Part shown: one piece after another, positions 13,201-28,200 of the stretch
Position numbering within the stretch: position 1 is the first letter of the stretch
How the letters are laid out: every line of letters starts with the position of its first letter
Assembly: GCA_030998225.1 (NCBI GenBank)
Contig: JAPYXD010000704.1
Coordinates: 13,392,001 to 13,456,000 of the forward strand
DNA: 64,000 nt
Direction: 5' to 3'
From: Diplolepis rosae
Taxonomy: Eukaryota; Arthropoda; Insecta; Hymenoptera; Diplolepididae
Made by a program: the position numbers and the translations under genes
Notes under the pieces: model-generated
Told to the model about the DNA's origin: nothing
What the model saw: only the letters and a program-made list of their open reading frames with translations
Databases searched by the model: none

Positions 13201-16200
13201 AGTTACTGTAGAATATTTGAAGGTCCTTTAAGATACTTCAGGGTATTTCAGGATATATCAAGACACTTCACGATATTCCAAGGTACCTCAAGATATATTA
13301 GCTATTCACGATGATTTGAAGTTATTCCCGAAACTTATGGATATTTTAAGAAACTTCAGGATATTCCAATATACTGTAAGATAATGTAGTGACTCAAGGA
13401 TATTTCAAGATTCTATAAGATACTTAAAGGACTTAAGAAAATTTAAATATATTTCGTAATATTTAAAGTTAATTAAAGCCTTTTAAGGGTATTTCACATA
13501 CTTCAAAATATTTTATCACAAGTGTCCACTCTCTTTCAAGAGTTATCAACCCCTCGTACAATTTTGAGCCAAAATGTGTTTCATCATAATACCAAATAAA
13601 AATCCATTTAAGCAATGTTAAAAAATATATATAACAATAAAAAAAATTTGTAAGCTGTCTTGGGCAAAAAAGGTTTTAATGATTTCATTAAACAATATTA
13701 ATTAGACTTTTCATTTGAAAATAAAATAAAAACAGAACTAAACTTCAATAAAAAATTCATAATATTTTTATGCTATTGTATGTTCAATCTGAAGATTATT
13801 TATGCCTGACAGAAAGCTCTTGCTGAGGAGAGATCAACATCCGGAGGTAACTGCAATAAATGCTTATCCTGGAGGATTAGCTCTGCCATAACTTGGGGAA
13901 ATTCATTCGATGCAGCTTTGGCAGGAAAGGGGCAATTAATTAATTCCGGAACGTGGTCTCCGGGAACTGGATTTAATTTGACAGAGCCTATTTTCCCGCA
14001 TATTAATTATGGCTTTAGGGGAAAAACATTACCAATCACTACTTATCATGTAAGTTTATTTTTCAATTTTTTCAACTTTATTGACTTTTTGACTTAAAAT
14101 GGAAGTTTTTAAAGTATAGTTTTAATTGATAGACTTGAATTTTTAATTTTCTCTATCTTTATTGAATCTTATCTTCCTAAAACTTATCTTTAGAATCCCC
14201 CATGGCAGATAATACAATATTTAGACAATGGAACACAAAAATATGAAGGTCTAACTTTTGATATTGTCCAACATTTAAGTAAAAAGTTAAATTTCACATA
14301 CAAGGTGATTTTGGCTTCAAACACTATCTTATCGAAACCAACGAATAATACTCCATATGTAAGCACCTCTGAGGAGGTAAAATAATAAATTATATATATT
14401 TTTTCCAATAAATAGTATTTACAAATACTTCTTTTTTTTATTGCATCGCTAGGTTATAGACAACAGGAACCTGTTCGTGGGTCAGAAAATACCTGACAAA
14501 GTAATTGATTTAATTCACAATAAAAAAGTATTTTTTGCTGCTTGTGCCTATACTGTCTATGAGAATAGAAAAACTTTAATAAACTATACAATTCCAGTTT
14601 CTATGCAAACTTATGCTTTACTGGCTCCTAAACCAAAAGTTTTATCAAGGGCTTTACTCTTCATTGCACCGTTTTCTAACGAGGTACGTTATCTTGAAAA
14701 ATGCAATACAACTAGAAATTTCGGTTAAAAATCAATCAAACTGAATCTGATTTATTCCGTTTGAATTCGAGGCATTAATCCAAATCAATCTGACATGAAG
14801 TGAACTAATAGAATTTTCAATCTGAATGAATCCAGGCAGAATGCTTCAGATTTATTTGGATTGATCCTTCGGATTAAACCAAAATGATTAAGGAATGATT
14901 CGCTCGGATATTTCACGGTTCTTCATTATATTAGAATGACTTTAGGATATTGCAGTGACTTGAGGATATTTCAAGATTCTACGAGATATTTTAGTGACTT
15001 CAGGAAATTTTAAAATATTTTATGATATTTCAAGATACTTCGAAGTATTTCAAGACACTTCAAGATATTTTAAGATTTCTCAAGATATTTCAATGATTTC
15101 AGAAAATTTCAAAATACTTAATAATATTTAAGTGACTTCTGAAAATATTAATATACTTCATGATATTTCAAGATACTTAATGATATTTCAGAGGCTTAAG
15201 GAAATTTCTAAATACTTAATGATATTTAAAGATATTCAAAGATAATTAAGAGACTTACAGATATTTATAGATACTTTAGAATGTTTCAAAGTATTTCAAG
15301 AGATTTCGGGATATTCCAAGATTCCTAAAGATATTTCAATGACTTCTGGAAATTTCAAAATACCTTTTGATATTTCAAGACACTTCAAAGTATTTTGAAA
15401 CACTTCAGGATATTCCAAGATTCCTCAAGGTATTTCAAGATGATTTAAGTTATTTTAACCACTTACAATCATTCGAAGATATTTCAGTGAGTTGAGGATA
15501 TTTCAAGGAATTTCAGAAGTCAAGAATATAGGGAGAAATTTGAAGATATTTTAGTGACTCAAGTATATTTCAGGATTCTTCAAGATATTTTAGTGACTTA
15601 AGGTTATTTCAAAATGTTTCAAGACATTAGAAAGTATTTCAAAACACTTCAGGATATTCCAAGATTCGTAAAGATATTTCAATGACTTCTGGAAATTTCA
15701 AGATACTTCGAAGTATTTCAAGACACTTCAAGACATTCCAAGATTCCTCAAAATATTTCAAGACGATTTAAGTTATTTTAACCACTCACAATCATTTGAA
15801 GATATTTCAGTGACTTAAGGATATTTCAAGGAACTTCAGAAGTCAAGAATATACGGAGAAATTTCAAGATATTTTAGTGACTTAAGGTTATTTCAAGATG
15901 TTTCAAGACATTTGAAAGTATTTCAAAACACTTCAGGATATTCCAAGATTACTAAAGATATTCCAATGAGTTCTTAAAATTTTAAGATACTTCGAAGTAT
16001 TTCAAGACACTTCAGGATGTTTTAAAATTCCTCAAAATATTTCAATGATTGCAGAAAATTTCAAAATACTTAACAATATTTAAGTGACTTTTGGAAAATT
16101 TTAAATACTTCATGATATTTCGAGACACTTGAGGGGGTATTCTACCCGAGATGGTCCGAAAAATCGAATTTTTTTCTTTTAATATTTATGACGTAGACAA

Positions 16201-19200
16201 CGAGTTTTACAAGAAAGAAGAGGGGGCAATGTATGGTCCTGGAATCGCTGATTGACCGTGAGTTATATCATTTGTATTTATCGTGATTGTGAATCTTTAA
16301 ACTCGTTTTTCTCGAAACCATTTTTTTCGAAACTGCGGACACGATAACTCATAAACTATTGATCCAATTAACTTGAAATTTTTTGAGCTTACTTAGAAAA
16401 TGTATAGTTTTGGTCGAAACTAAGATTATGCCTAAAGCATTTGTTTAAATATTGTTTTTAATGCAAAATACAAATAATAACAGGGCAAAAAATGATCATA
16501 TTTCTTTAAAAGTGGAAAAAAAATTGAAATTTTTTTTATTTTTATTATTCTCTAGTTCAGGCGATAGCGGGAAGTGTAATTGCTATAAAATGGGTTAAAA
16601 TTTGTCTTTCAGAATCTTTGAACGGAAGCTATCGTATCCGCAAGGTAGCAACTTTTTTCGGTAGGCTCAAGTTCAAGGCGTCGAAAAAACTATTTTTAAA
16701 GATTTTTTCAAAAGTAAAAAAAAATTTCATTGTCCATATCCTGTAGAATAACTTACGAAAAATTGCGAATAAAAATATGGAAAAGTTTTTTTTTCACAAC
16801 GATTTAAAAACATCGATATTTCGGACCGACTCGGGTAGAATACCCCCTTAATGATATTTCAGAGGCTTCTGGAAATTTCTAAATACTTAATGATATTTCA
16901 AGATACTTAGAGATATTTCAGAGACTTACAGATATTTCTAGATACTTCAGAAGATTTCAATGTATTTCAAGAAATTTTGGGATATTTCAAGATGATTTAA
17001 GATATTTTAGCCACTAACAATCATTTGAAGATATTTCAGTGATTTAAGGTTATTTCATGATACTTCAAGACATCTGAAAGTATTTGAATCACTTCAGGAT
17101 AATCCAAGATTCCTAAAGATATTTCAATGACTCCTGGAAATTTCAAAATGTAAAAACCGTTCAAAACGACCAAAAACGCAAATGTCAACTGGTAAGGTTT
17201 TTTGCCTCCGTATTTTGGGATGCTGACGGTAGTTTATTCATCGATTACCTTGAAGAAGAAAGAACCTTCAATAACAAATATTATATGGCGTTATTGGTGC
17301 ATTTGAAGGTAGAAATTGCGAAAAAACGACTTCAAATGAAGAAGAAAAAAGTGCACTTCCACCAAAGCAATGCACCGCCTCACAAGTCGATCGCGAAAAT
17401 GGCAAAATGGCACAAATTGCATTTTGAATTGCTTCCCCATCCACCGTATTCTCCGGATCCGGCTACCAGCGATTACTACCTGTTTGCAGACCCAAAAAGA
17501 ATGCTCCAGGAAAAGAGATTTGGCTCCATTGAAGAAGTGATCGCCGAAACTGAAGCGCATTTTGGGGTCAAAGATACACTCTAGATTCCCTCCAACGAGA
17601 AGTTAGAGCATTGGAGTGTTCTATGCAACGAGCGCAAGATGAAATAGTGAAAAAGTGTATGAAAGTGTAATTTATGAGTATTTAGCATTGAATCGACTTC
17701 TGTGACGGCATGTACTCAAAATACAGTTCATTCAATCTAATGTAGTACTGAAAAATTAGTCTTTATCGATCCTAACCTAATACTTTTCGATTCGAGCACG
17801 CTTTATCCCATAGTAGTGGGGGAAGAGGGGTCGATCAGCTGCTCGTTGTAGGAAACGGTGACACGCTTCTATTGGGTTGGCAACAAAGTCATTTCGCTTT
17901 TTTCCGCTAGATGACTAGTTGTTCAAAGTCGTTCTTCTCCATTGCAAACTTCAGATCGTATATGGTATTTGACAGCTGACATTTCATAGATTATTGAGTA
18001 AAAAAAAAGTTTCAAGTTTTGTTGTTTATGTATTGTTTTGCATTGCTTTGAAATTGAGATTCCAGACGGCCATTTTCGTCATATTTTACTTTATTACATT
18101 CGAAAAGGTAAAAACGCAGTGCAAGCTCGTAAAAGTTGTATAATGTTTATGGTGAAAAATCATTAACAGAACGCCAATGCCACAATTATTTTGCACGTTT
18201 TCGTTCCGGAGATTTTGATCTCAAAGATGCACCACGCTCTGGACGCCCAACTGAAGTTGATTACGACAAAATAAAAGCAATGATAGAAAATAACCGGCGT
18301 AATATGACACGAGAGATTGCAGAGAAGCTTAAAAGATCACATACATGCGTTGAAAGACATTTAAAACAACTTAGTTACGTTACTAAGCTCGATATTTGGG
18401 TTCTTCATAAATTGAACGAAATTTAACTCACCAAACGAATTTCTACTTGCGATTCACTGCTGAAACGTAATGAATCCGATCCATTTTTAAAGCGAATCAT
18501 AACGGGCGATGAAAAATGGGTTGTATACGATAACGTCATGCGAAAAAGATCATGGAGCAAGCGAGATGAGCCTGCACAATCGACATCAAAAGCCGATATT
18601 TATCATAAGAAGGTTATGCTGAGTGTTTGGTGGGATTTCAAAGGTATTTTTTATTTTGTGTTGCTCCCAAGAAACAAAACTATCAATTTGAATGTCTACT
18701 GTCACCAACTAATGAAATTGAACAAAGAAATCACTCGCAAAAACTTATTGGAGTTAGGCTGGAAAGTGATACCTCATCCACCGTATAGTCCTGACCTTGC
18801 ACCATCCGATTATCATTTATACTGTTCACTTCAAAATCATTTGAATGGAAAAAAATTCTATTCAAATGAGGCTGTGAAAAATGAGTTGATTCAGTATTTT
18901 GCCTCTAAGAACCAAACTTTCTACGAAAGCGGAATTATGAAGCTGATTGAAAGATGGCAAAAGGTCATCGAACAAAATGGTCAATACATAATTAATTAAT
19001 GTTTGTTATTTGTATTAATAAACTTTCTTTGAAAATCATGAAAAAAAAAGCAAAATGACTTTTTTGCCAACCCAATATACACGACCGTCGGAAATTGTGA
19101 GCACGGTGCTTGTGAGCGCTATTAAAAATCACTACTGACTTTGAACCACGATATCTCGGTGACAAAAAGAGATAGGGCATTTTTAAAAAAACAGTTGGAA

Positions 19201-22200
19201 AGCTTATGAAATTCAACGCCTAGTGATGCTCAACAAATATTTTTTTGACCTTCTGAAAATAATACAGCTCGTGAGGAGTTAAAAAAAAATTCAAGATTTT
19301 CTCAAATTCTCTACCTCAACTTCAACTTTTAGCCTGACCTAGGGAAAATTTTTCCAAAATCGTTCAATCGTATGCGAGTTGAATTTTAATAGACGATCAC
19401 GGTTCTCGGCCGATTTGTTCCTAGCTTCCTTCGTTGAGGCAGGATCGAATAGGCCACGCACAAAGGTGGCGCTTAAGTGGAGCCCTCTTGAGGCGAAATT
19501 AATTGATATGATCGCGACGACGATCCTGGCTAATGCGCAGATCTCAAACGCAGCGATGAGCCCTTTCCAATAAATATATTCAAACTTCGTCGAACCGTGG
19601 ATCTGAGCGTCACATGTGACGTAGATGATAAAGGTCTGGCGGGAGTGTGAGGAAGCGTGAGGGAAGCGGGCGTACCTAGAAGGCACTACAGGATTACACT
19701 GTCACCGATCAAGGCTCGATGTAATGAGTCAAATAAATAGTTTTCTGTAAATTTTTATAATGCCACGTATGGCAAAAGATGTGAAGATTGTTGTCAGCGT
19801 GGCATCAATTATAAACGCCTGCTCATCCTAGGATATATAGCGAGATCCATGAAATAATACGTCATATATTTTTTGGACTATGTCTACATTGTTAACCAAG
19901 TCGGACATCTGATTTGTTTATCCGAAGCACCTCTTTTGTAACCTGAATCTCGCGGATGAGCGATTGTTCGATACTCTGGCGGCATATAAAGATGAGTGCC
20001 GTAATTGAAGGTATTTTCGATTACCCATAATATATTTTATAATTGACAACATTTGTGCTGCATAAACGTCGTCTGTGTGTACGTGAACGTTTTGGTTCGT
20101 TCCGGCACAAACTTCACGAGATCAATTTTATCTTTATGATTCAATTTGTTATTTATGTGAATTTTCGCCTTTTATTTTTTAATGTGACGCATACATATGT
20201 GTATATTGATTATAATGTGAGATTCGTCAGCTGACGCGGCGTGGCTCGCGGTAATCGTTTCCCGCCAATTGTTGTAAATATTACCAATGATTTATATGTC
20301 AATTTATTATCAGCTTGTGCGGATTTATAAACAGAATCAATTTCTACTTTGTTTATAATCATTCACGTGCTTATGAAGTTCATGAGTAGAGAGCAATAAT
20401 ATACGTCTGGATTATTGTCCGCTAATACTTTCATCAAGTGTGTGAATGTTATTGTTAATTATATCGTGACATGTTTCCGTACATGTTCATTGTTACATTG
20501 ACCCACAGTTATAATTCTGCAATATTTATTTTGGCTTGGGGTCAGCTTAGTTTCTAATTATTTATGTCATAGAGGACATAAACATTAGGAAGGCAAACGT
20601 TTCGGCCACAGATGGGGGCCCTCTTCAGTGCCAATTAGCTTAATTGTAACCTTTAAATATTTATTAACTAATACATGCAATTAAAAAATATATGGTATTT
20701 TTTGTTTTTTTGTTTTTTTTCCTTTTTGCTTATTAATAAAAAATAGAGTAAACATGCAGAAAAACTTATGAGTAAGCGAGTTTCTAGGTGTGAAGAAACC
20801 AGGTCGTTCCAAAAACTGCTCCAACAGCTAATCCTCTCCCCCAGGAACCGTGAAAAATGCGGCCGCGGAACGCACTCCCTCAAGGGCACATATATAAACA
20901 CAATTATTTCAAACCAGAAAGAAACAACACACTGGAGAATATAACGTGGGTCCTTGGTAAAGCACGCACAGCAAACCACACATATGCACGAGCACCAGAA
21001 GTAAAGGACACTGAAGTTAAAAACAATCAGAACATTGCAATTGGTACAGAAAAATTTATTTTTTTCCTCAAAAACTACAGAGATGATAGACGGATGTAAA
21101 TCCACCACTCTGCCACATCATACTTATAAACTTAATATTGTATTTTTCCGGGTTCCAGTTATTAAGAATCAGAGGTTTCGAAAAACCAGGAAATTAATTT
21201 TTCGTGAATTTCCACTTTAGCTGCATTTTATTTTCTACATCCACAAAAATGTGTATAATTTTTACGACGCCGGGTCCGCATTGAGTGCCTTTCCTTACAG
21301 AATTCTTCGAACACGTGGTAGGAGTTTGCTTTCCCTGGACGCTTGAGCACATAGAAATCTCAAGTGCCGGGGACATTAAAGTAATTTTTGACTGTGTATA
21401 ACCCTTGGTGTTGGAACCTGACCTATCATGGAGAATGCTCTCCATATACGTCAAACTCTGAACACTTGTCTTCCTAAACACGACTTATTCCCAAATCAGT
21501 TTTCTTCTAATCATGTGGCAGAGTGGTGGATTTACATCCGTCTGTCATCTCTGTGGTTTTTGAGGAAAAAAATAAATTTTTCTGTACCAATTGCAATGTT
21601 CTGATTGTTTTAACTTCAGTGTCCTTTACTTCTGGTGCTCGTGCATATGTGTGGTTTGCTGTGCGTGCTTTACCAAGGACCCACGTTATATTCTCCAGTG
21701 TGTTGTTTCTTTCTGGTTTGAAATAATTGTGTTTATATATGTGCCCTTGAGGGAGTGCGTTCCGCGGCCGCATTTTTCACGGTTCCTGTGGGAGAGGATT
21801 ACTTGTTGGAGCAGTTTTTGGAACGGCCTGGTTTCTTCACACCTAGAAACTCGCTTACTCATAAGTTTTTCTGCATGTTTACTCTATTTTTTATTAATAA
21901 GCAAAAAGGAAAAAAAACAAAAAAACAAAAAATACCATATATTTTTTAATTGCATGTATTAGTTAATAAATATTTAAAGGTTACAATTAAGCTAATTGGC
22001 ACTGAAGAGGGCCCCCATCTGTGGCCGAAACGTTTGCCTTCCTAATGTTTATGTCCTCTATGACATAAATAATTAGAAACTAAGCTGACCCCAAGCCAAA
22101 ATAAATATTGCAGAGTTATTGTTAATGTTAAATTGGTTTTGTCACCAAGATAATAAAGAAAATTTGTGCTACACTCTTATATGCTCTTTGATCCAAGAAC

Positions 22201-25200
22201 GTGTTTCCTTTATTTCCTTTCCTTTCATTCTTAGTTGATATTTGCAATGACTATTAAAATTTTTAATAATGTTCTAGTTTATAAGAATTTTAAGAAATAA
22301 AAAATGTTTACATATCATTGTTCTATTCGTTAATATGGGGATAATATTGGATTTAAATAATTGTTAATACTCACAAATAACAATAAATATTTTTTCAAAT
22401 TTAGAATAATTAGAAATAAAAATTACTAATGAACAGAATCAAAAATACGTATAAGAGGGCTCCACTTAAGTGCCACCTTTGTGCGTGGCCTATTCGGTCC
22501 TGCCTCAACGAAGGAGGCTAGCAACAAACCGTCCGAGAACCATGATTGTCGATTAAAATTCAACTCACATACGATTGAACATTTTTAATCGTATCTCGGG
22601 TACCCATGAATATTTTTTAAGTTTTCTTGGCTTAAATTAAAGATAAGATTTTAGACTCTACGTCGTATAATTTTCAGATTTTGGAAAAATTTTGCCTAGT
22701 TCAGGCTAAAAGTTGAAGTTGTTGAATATTTTTTGAGCATCACTAGGCGTTGAATTTCATAAGCTTTCCAACTGTTTTTTACAAATGCCCTATCTCTTTT
22801 TGTCACCGAGATATCGTGGTTCGAAGTCAGCAGTGATTTTTAATAGCGCTCACAAGCACTGTGCGCACAATTTCCGACGGTAGTGTAAGGGAATTCTCGT
22901 TAGAGGGAATCTCGAGTGTAAACTGTTCTAAGAGCTAAGAGAGTTTGCTAAGAGATGGCGTAACTTGATTATTATTCCATCGTTCCAATATTCCGAACAT
23001 GCGTTGGAAAGCTACTGTCATTGTGCGTCTTTTTCAGTATATGTCATTTATTTGAAGCGTAAATAGCAATAATATTTTTTCACTCAAATATGTCGAACTT
23101 TGTGCTTGAAAAAGTGTTTTTGTGGGGAGTTCTTCTTCATTACTTTAATATGAAGAAAACTGCTGCCGAAAGTCATCGTATTTTGGTGGAAGTTTATGGT
23201 GAACATGCTCTAGCTGAGCGAACGTGCCAAAAGTGGTTTGCACGATTTAAAAGTGGTGATTGTGGCTTGGAAGACGAAGAACGTTCTGGGCAGCCAAAAA
23301 AGTTTGAAGATAAAGAACTGGAAGCATTACTCGATGAAGATTGTTGCCAAACACAAGAAGAGCTCGCAGAATCTTTGGGAGTCACTCAAGCAGTCATTAC
23401 ATAACGTTTAAAAGCAGCCGGATACATTCAAAAGCAAGGAAATTGGGTTCCACATGAACTCAAGCCGAGAGACGTTGAAAGACGGTTTTTCATGTCCGAA
23501 ATACTGTTGGACGCCACAAAAAGAAGTCATTTTTGCATCGGATTGCTACTAGTGATGACAAATGGATCCATTACGACAACCCCAAGCGCAAAAAATCATA
23601 TATTATCAGCCAAATCAACGGCAAAGCCGAATATCCACGGCGCGAAGGTAATGCTCTGTATTTGGAGGGATCAGAAGGGTGTGCTTTATTATGAGCTGCT
23701 AAAACTGGGTGAAACCATCAATGGAGAACGCTACCGAACACAATTAATCCGTTTAAAGAGAGCAATAGCCGAAAAACGCCCGGAATATGCGACCAGACAC
23801 GAGGCAATAATTTTCCATCATGACGACGCTCGGCCCCATGTTGCTATTCCGGTTAAGAACTATTTGGAAAACAGTGGATGGGAAGTTTTACCCCACCCGC
23901 CTTATAGCCCAGACCTTGCCCCTTCTGACTACGATTTATTCCGGTCGATGCAGAACGCCCTCACTGGAATACGGTTCACATCAGAACAAGGTATCAAAAA
24001 TTGGCTTGATTCATTTTTGGCCGCCAAGCCGGCGCAGTTCTTTTGGGATGGAATCCACAAATTGCCAGAAAGATGGGAAAAAGTCATAGCTTCAGATGGG
24101 CAATACTTTGAATAATACTATTGTACATGTTTTTCTTAAATAAACATTCAAATTTTGAAAAAAAAACCGCACGAATTAAGTTATAGATCCAAATGAAGTC
24201 GATTTTTCCCTAAAAGTTGTAGTTTTATTAGTCATCCTACACTGATAGAAAGGAATGGCTGTTACAACGATATTTATGATTAATTTAACCTTACCTTATT
24301 GCTGGCATAGATACAGCCATATGAGATTTGTATTTTAACCGTCCGAATATAACTGAATAAATATGAACGAATCAACCATATTATTGGTTGCTATGGAAAA
24401 ATGTATTGTTAGCCTTCCCATATTATATTTCTGATTCGACCAGTTTCACTTACAATATTTTGATTTCTGTATTAAACATCCTGCGTTGTTCAGAGAGACA
24501 TATTATTTTATAAATACAATTATAAATTCCCAGCCTGCAACCGAATGGCTAAAACTCCCGAACCATTTCTATCAGTGTACAAACTTATTGAGTGACGTGT
24601 TATATCAACCCTATTGAAAATTCCGACGTTGGAAACGACATCGGAAATGACATTGAGAACGGCATCGGAAACGTTATCGTAAGCGATATCGTAAACGTTG
24701 TTGTAAGTGATATCGTAAACGACGTTGAATTTTGGGACCATATCCAATATCGTTTACGATTTCGTTTACGACCTTTTTTTTATATTAAATAAGACAAAAT
24801 ATTTTATTATTGTTAAAATTTAAATCTATTTAACAATATGGAAGAAATATGAAGACAATGGAAACTGATATAAACATATTGGTTTATTAAAATTCTCATT
24901 ATAAAAAAACAAACAATATTTTTTTGCGTTTTATGGACAAAATTAAACCAATATGTTTATAACAGTTTCCATTGTCTGTATATTCCTTTCATATAGTTAA
25001 ATAGTTTTAAATTTTAACAATAATAAAATATTTTGTCTTATTTAATATAAAAAAAAAGGTCGTAAACGATATCGGATATGGTCCCAAAATCCAACGTCGT
25101 TTTACGATATCGCTTACGATAACGTTTCCGATGTCGTTTCCAATGTCATTTCCGATGTCATTTTCGATGTCGTTTTTGTAATGATTTTTTTGTAATGATG

Positions 25201-28200
25201 TAGTGATTGAGACAAGTAAAACTTCAAGAAAATGTAGAATTAACACTCTTTAATGTCGAATAACATAATATGGTGAAGGATTTGAAGACACAGTTTTTTC
25301 GGTTTTAGACTTGGGTCTGTCTGGCTAGTTCGATTATTATAGTAGGACCAATTTTGTTTCTGGTACACAAGTATAGCCTGAAAGTAGCAAGTGGTACCCA
25401 TGAGGCTGTTGGGTTGAACTCAGCCAATGAATGTGTGTGGTACGTCTATGGAGCACTCCTTCAGCAAGGTATGCTATATTCTCGTTCTTGGAAGCGTAAC
25501 GTTTAATGGCATAATGTGCATTCTGTGGAAATCATTGGCCTTCTTGATACTAAATATCATGTTTCATGCTAAATATGCCAAAAGGCTACTTATAAATTAT
25601 TACTGTAGGTTTATTTACATTCGCTTTAAGCAACGTTTCTCCTATTATAAGTAATAACGTATAATAAAGAGTATGTTATTGAAATAGCAACGATAAAATG
25701 ATATATTAAGGTAATAAGAAGAGTAAATTATGTTTGTTTTTATGAGTTTATCTGGAATAGGATAAAATTCATATTAGAGAATATCAAAGAAGTTGGACTT
25801 TAAAATATCACTAGAATTTTTATTGGAAAGGGATTGGAAATAAAAAAAGACATTATAAAAATTTAAAAATTTAACGTTTTTTCTCACAGATTGTTCATTA
25901 ACAAATTAGATAAATCAATAAATACTGTCTATACTCTTCAAAAATGTTTCGAATTTCATGGTGGTATCAATTTTGGAATATAAAAAGTTTGTATTTACCA
26001 ACTTTAATTTGTATTTACCAAATCTGTGCTAATATTGAACTAATCCAGAGTAACGATTAAATTTATTTCAACTTGTCTTTTCTGTATCAGTTTCGAAACT
26101 ATTTCTCAATCCGTCTCAATTCGTGAATTTGGCTTTAGTTAAATATAAACGATAATGAAACTGATCTGTAGGAATTTTTCGATTTTTTTTTCAAATATGA
26201 ATTAAGAATTATTATTCAATACGTTTTTATCAGCATTTCTGCCTTAAGTACCATTCAGATGAATCAGAAACTAATTTGCCCCGTAAGAAGCTTTCAATTA
26301 CACTGAATTAAAATGCGGATGAAAATGACCAAAAATGGAATTGATTAGGGATTCAAATGGTTTTATGTTCGTCGATATTTTTGGTATATGCGTTTTAATT
26401 CCTAAATCTAATTCTATTTAATCATAAAAGGCGACTTCAAAAGTTGCAGTCAATTCAATTCCCTCCATGAAGTATTAATTGTTAATATTTTGATCCGGAA
26501 AAATCTGTTTAACACAAACAATTTTCGTCCAATTTTGATAAAATTTAATGAATTTGTAGCTTTACCTATCTTCTTTATTTTGTTGAAATTTTAACGTAAT
26601 CGGATAAAAATTGGTGAAAAGATAGTAAATGTAAAAAAATATCTTTTTTTGCAATATCACAAAGACAAGAGCTGATTGAGCAAAATGGTCATTTTTTGAT
26701 TCAGCGTTCCTAAATTACCCTTAAAAAATTGTTCCATACCCTGCAGCAAAGACAATTTTTTTTTGTCGTCTAGTGTAATCTTTAAACATAGTAATTTCAA
26801 CAAAAAAATGTTTCTTTTCAAAAAATTGTTTTAATGATTTCAATTATTGAAATCTTTACTTTCGAAATTGGTAATGGTAGAGTTGTAGAAAATATTTTCC
26901 ACAAAAAGATAAGCTATGATTTATAAAAGTACACTAATTTGTTTAATATTGGTAAGAAGTGATAGTAAGAAGAAATTCTGTTACAAAAAAGATTATCAAA
27001 AGTATTTAATTTAATTGAATTAATTGGATTTTTCCTAAGGAACAATGTAGCCGTTTTTTGATATCTTGAAAATTAATTTTGTTATTAACAAAAAACTGAT
27101 TTTTTTAGGTAAAAAATTCGTTTTTATTTTCAAAAGTGCGTAATTTCCAACAAAATGTTTATTTCGCAAAAATCTTACGATGATCCACTCTCTAAATCTT
27201 ACTCACTTAAAATCTACACATTATCAATGAAATCTGACTAATTCAAATAGCTAAAAAGAGGTTACTGTAAATCAGTCAAATTTCTCTGATTACTTTAGTA
27301 AAAATTAACTGATTTAACATTAAACATATTTTTCACTGATTACTTCAGTGAAAATTAATTGATTTAACAGTGAAAAATATTTTTTTCGTTGATGATCAGT
27401 GAAAAGGCGAATCACTGACTTAACCAGTGAAAATTTGACTGATTTAGATTTAGAGAGCATAGATAACTGGAATACATCAATGGAAAAATTTTCGTTTTTG
27501 TTGTACGTTACAGGTGTGACACATTTTCATCATGACACTCGCGCTTCGCGCTCGATTTTCTGTATACATTTCCGTAACTTTCTAATAATTTACACATTTA
27601 AAAAAAATTATCTTCTTTTAAATATCTCAAAAAGGAAAAAAATTCGTAGACTGTTTTTAAGCAAGCGATTTTTTATTTTAACGCTTATTTTGTATCTCAC
27701 ATACTTTGGTTAAAAAATGGAATTATTAATTTTCAATAGTGTTTTTTTAAAACCGAAACATAAAATATACATCTTGTCAAAAAATGTCCTACTGAAAATT
27801 TGTAGACCTCATTAAAGCAAATAATTTTCCATCTCAACGTTTTTTTCGTATCTCACATATTTTGTTTAAATAATGGAATTTTTGAATTTTAATCGTATTT
27901 TTTTAAATTAAAATGAAAATATACGTTTTATTAAAAACTATGTCAGACAAAATTTATAGATCTTGTTAAAACGAACAATTTTTCAAACTTACGGCTTTTT
28001 CGTATTTCACATATTATTATTAAAAAATTGAATTTTCAATCTTCAATAGTATTCTTTTGTTGACAATTTTATGTTTTCTCTTTAATAAAGAGCCAAATTT
28101 AAAAAAATGAATGATTCTAATGAATCACGGTTCATTTTTTTAGGAAAAAGATTCTCTACAACATGACCGTTTAAATTTTTGAAAATGAATTCTTTAATGG

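Noticed and set aside
19339..19686. 115-codon minus-strand frame
   Set aside because: It lies partly in the outer palindrome arm, with no recognisable domain and a competing plus-strand frame; kept as part of the composite element.
24520..25246. Frames rich in Asp/Asn/Val/Ile (66-79 codons)
   Set aside because: They are products of the GATATCGTAAACG foldback on each strand.
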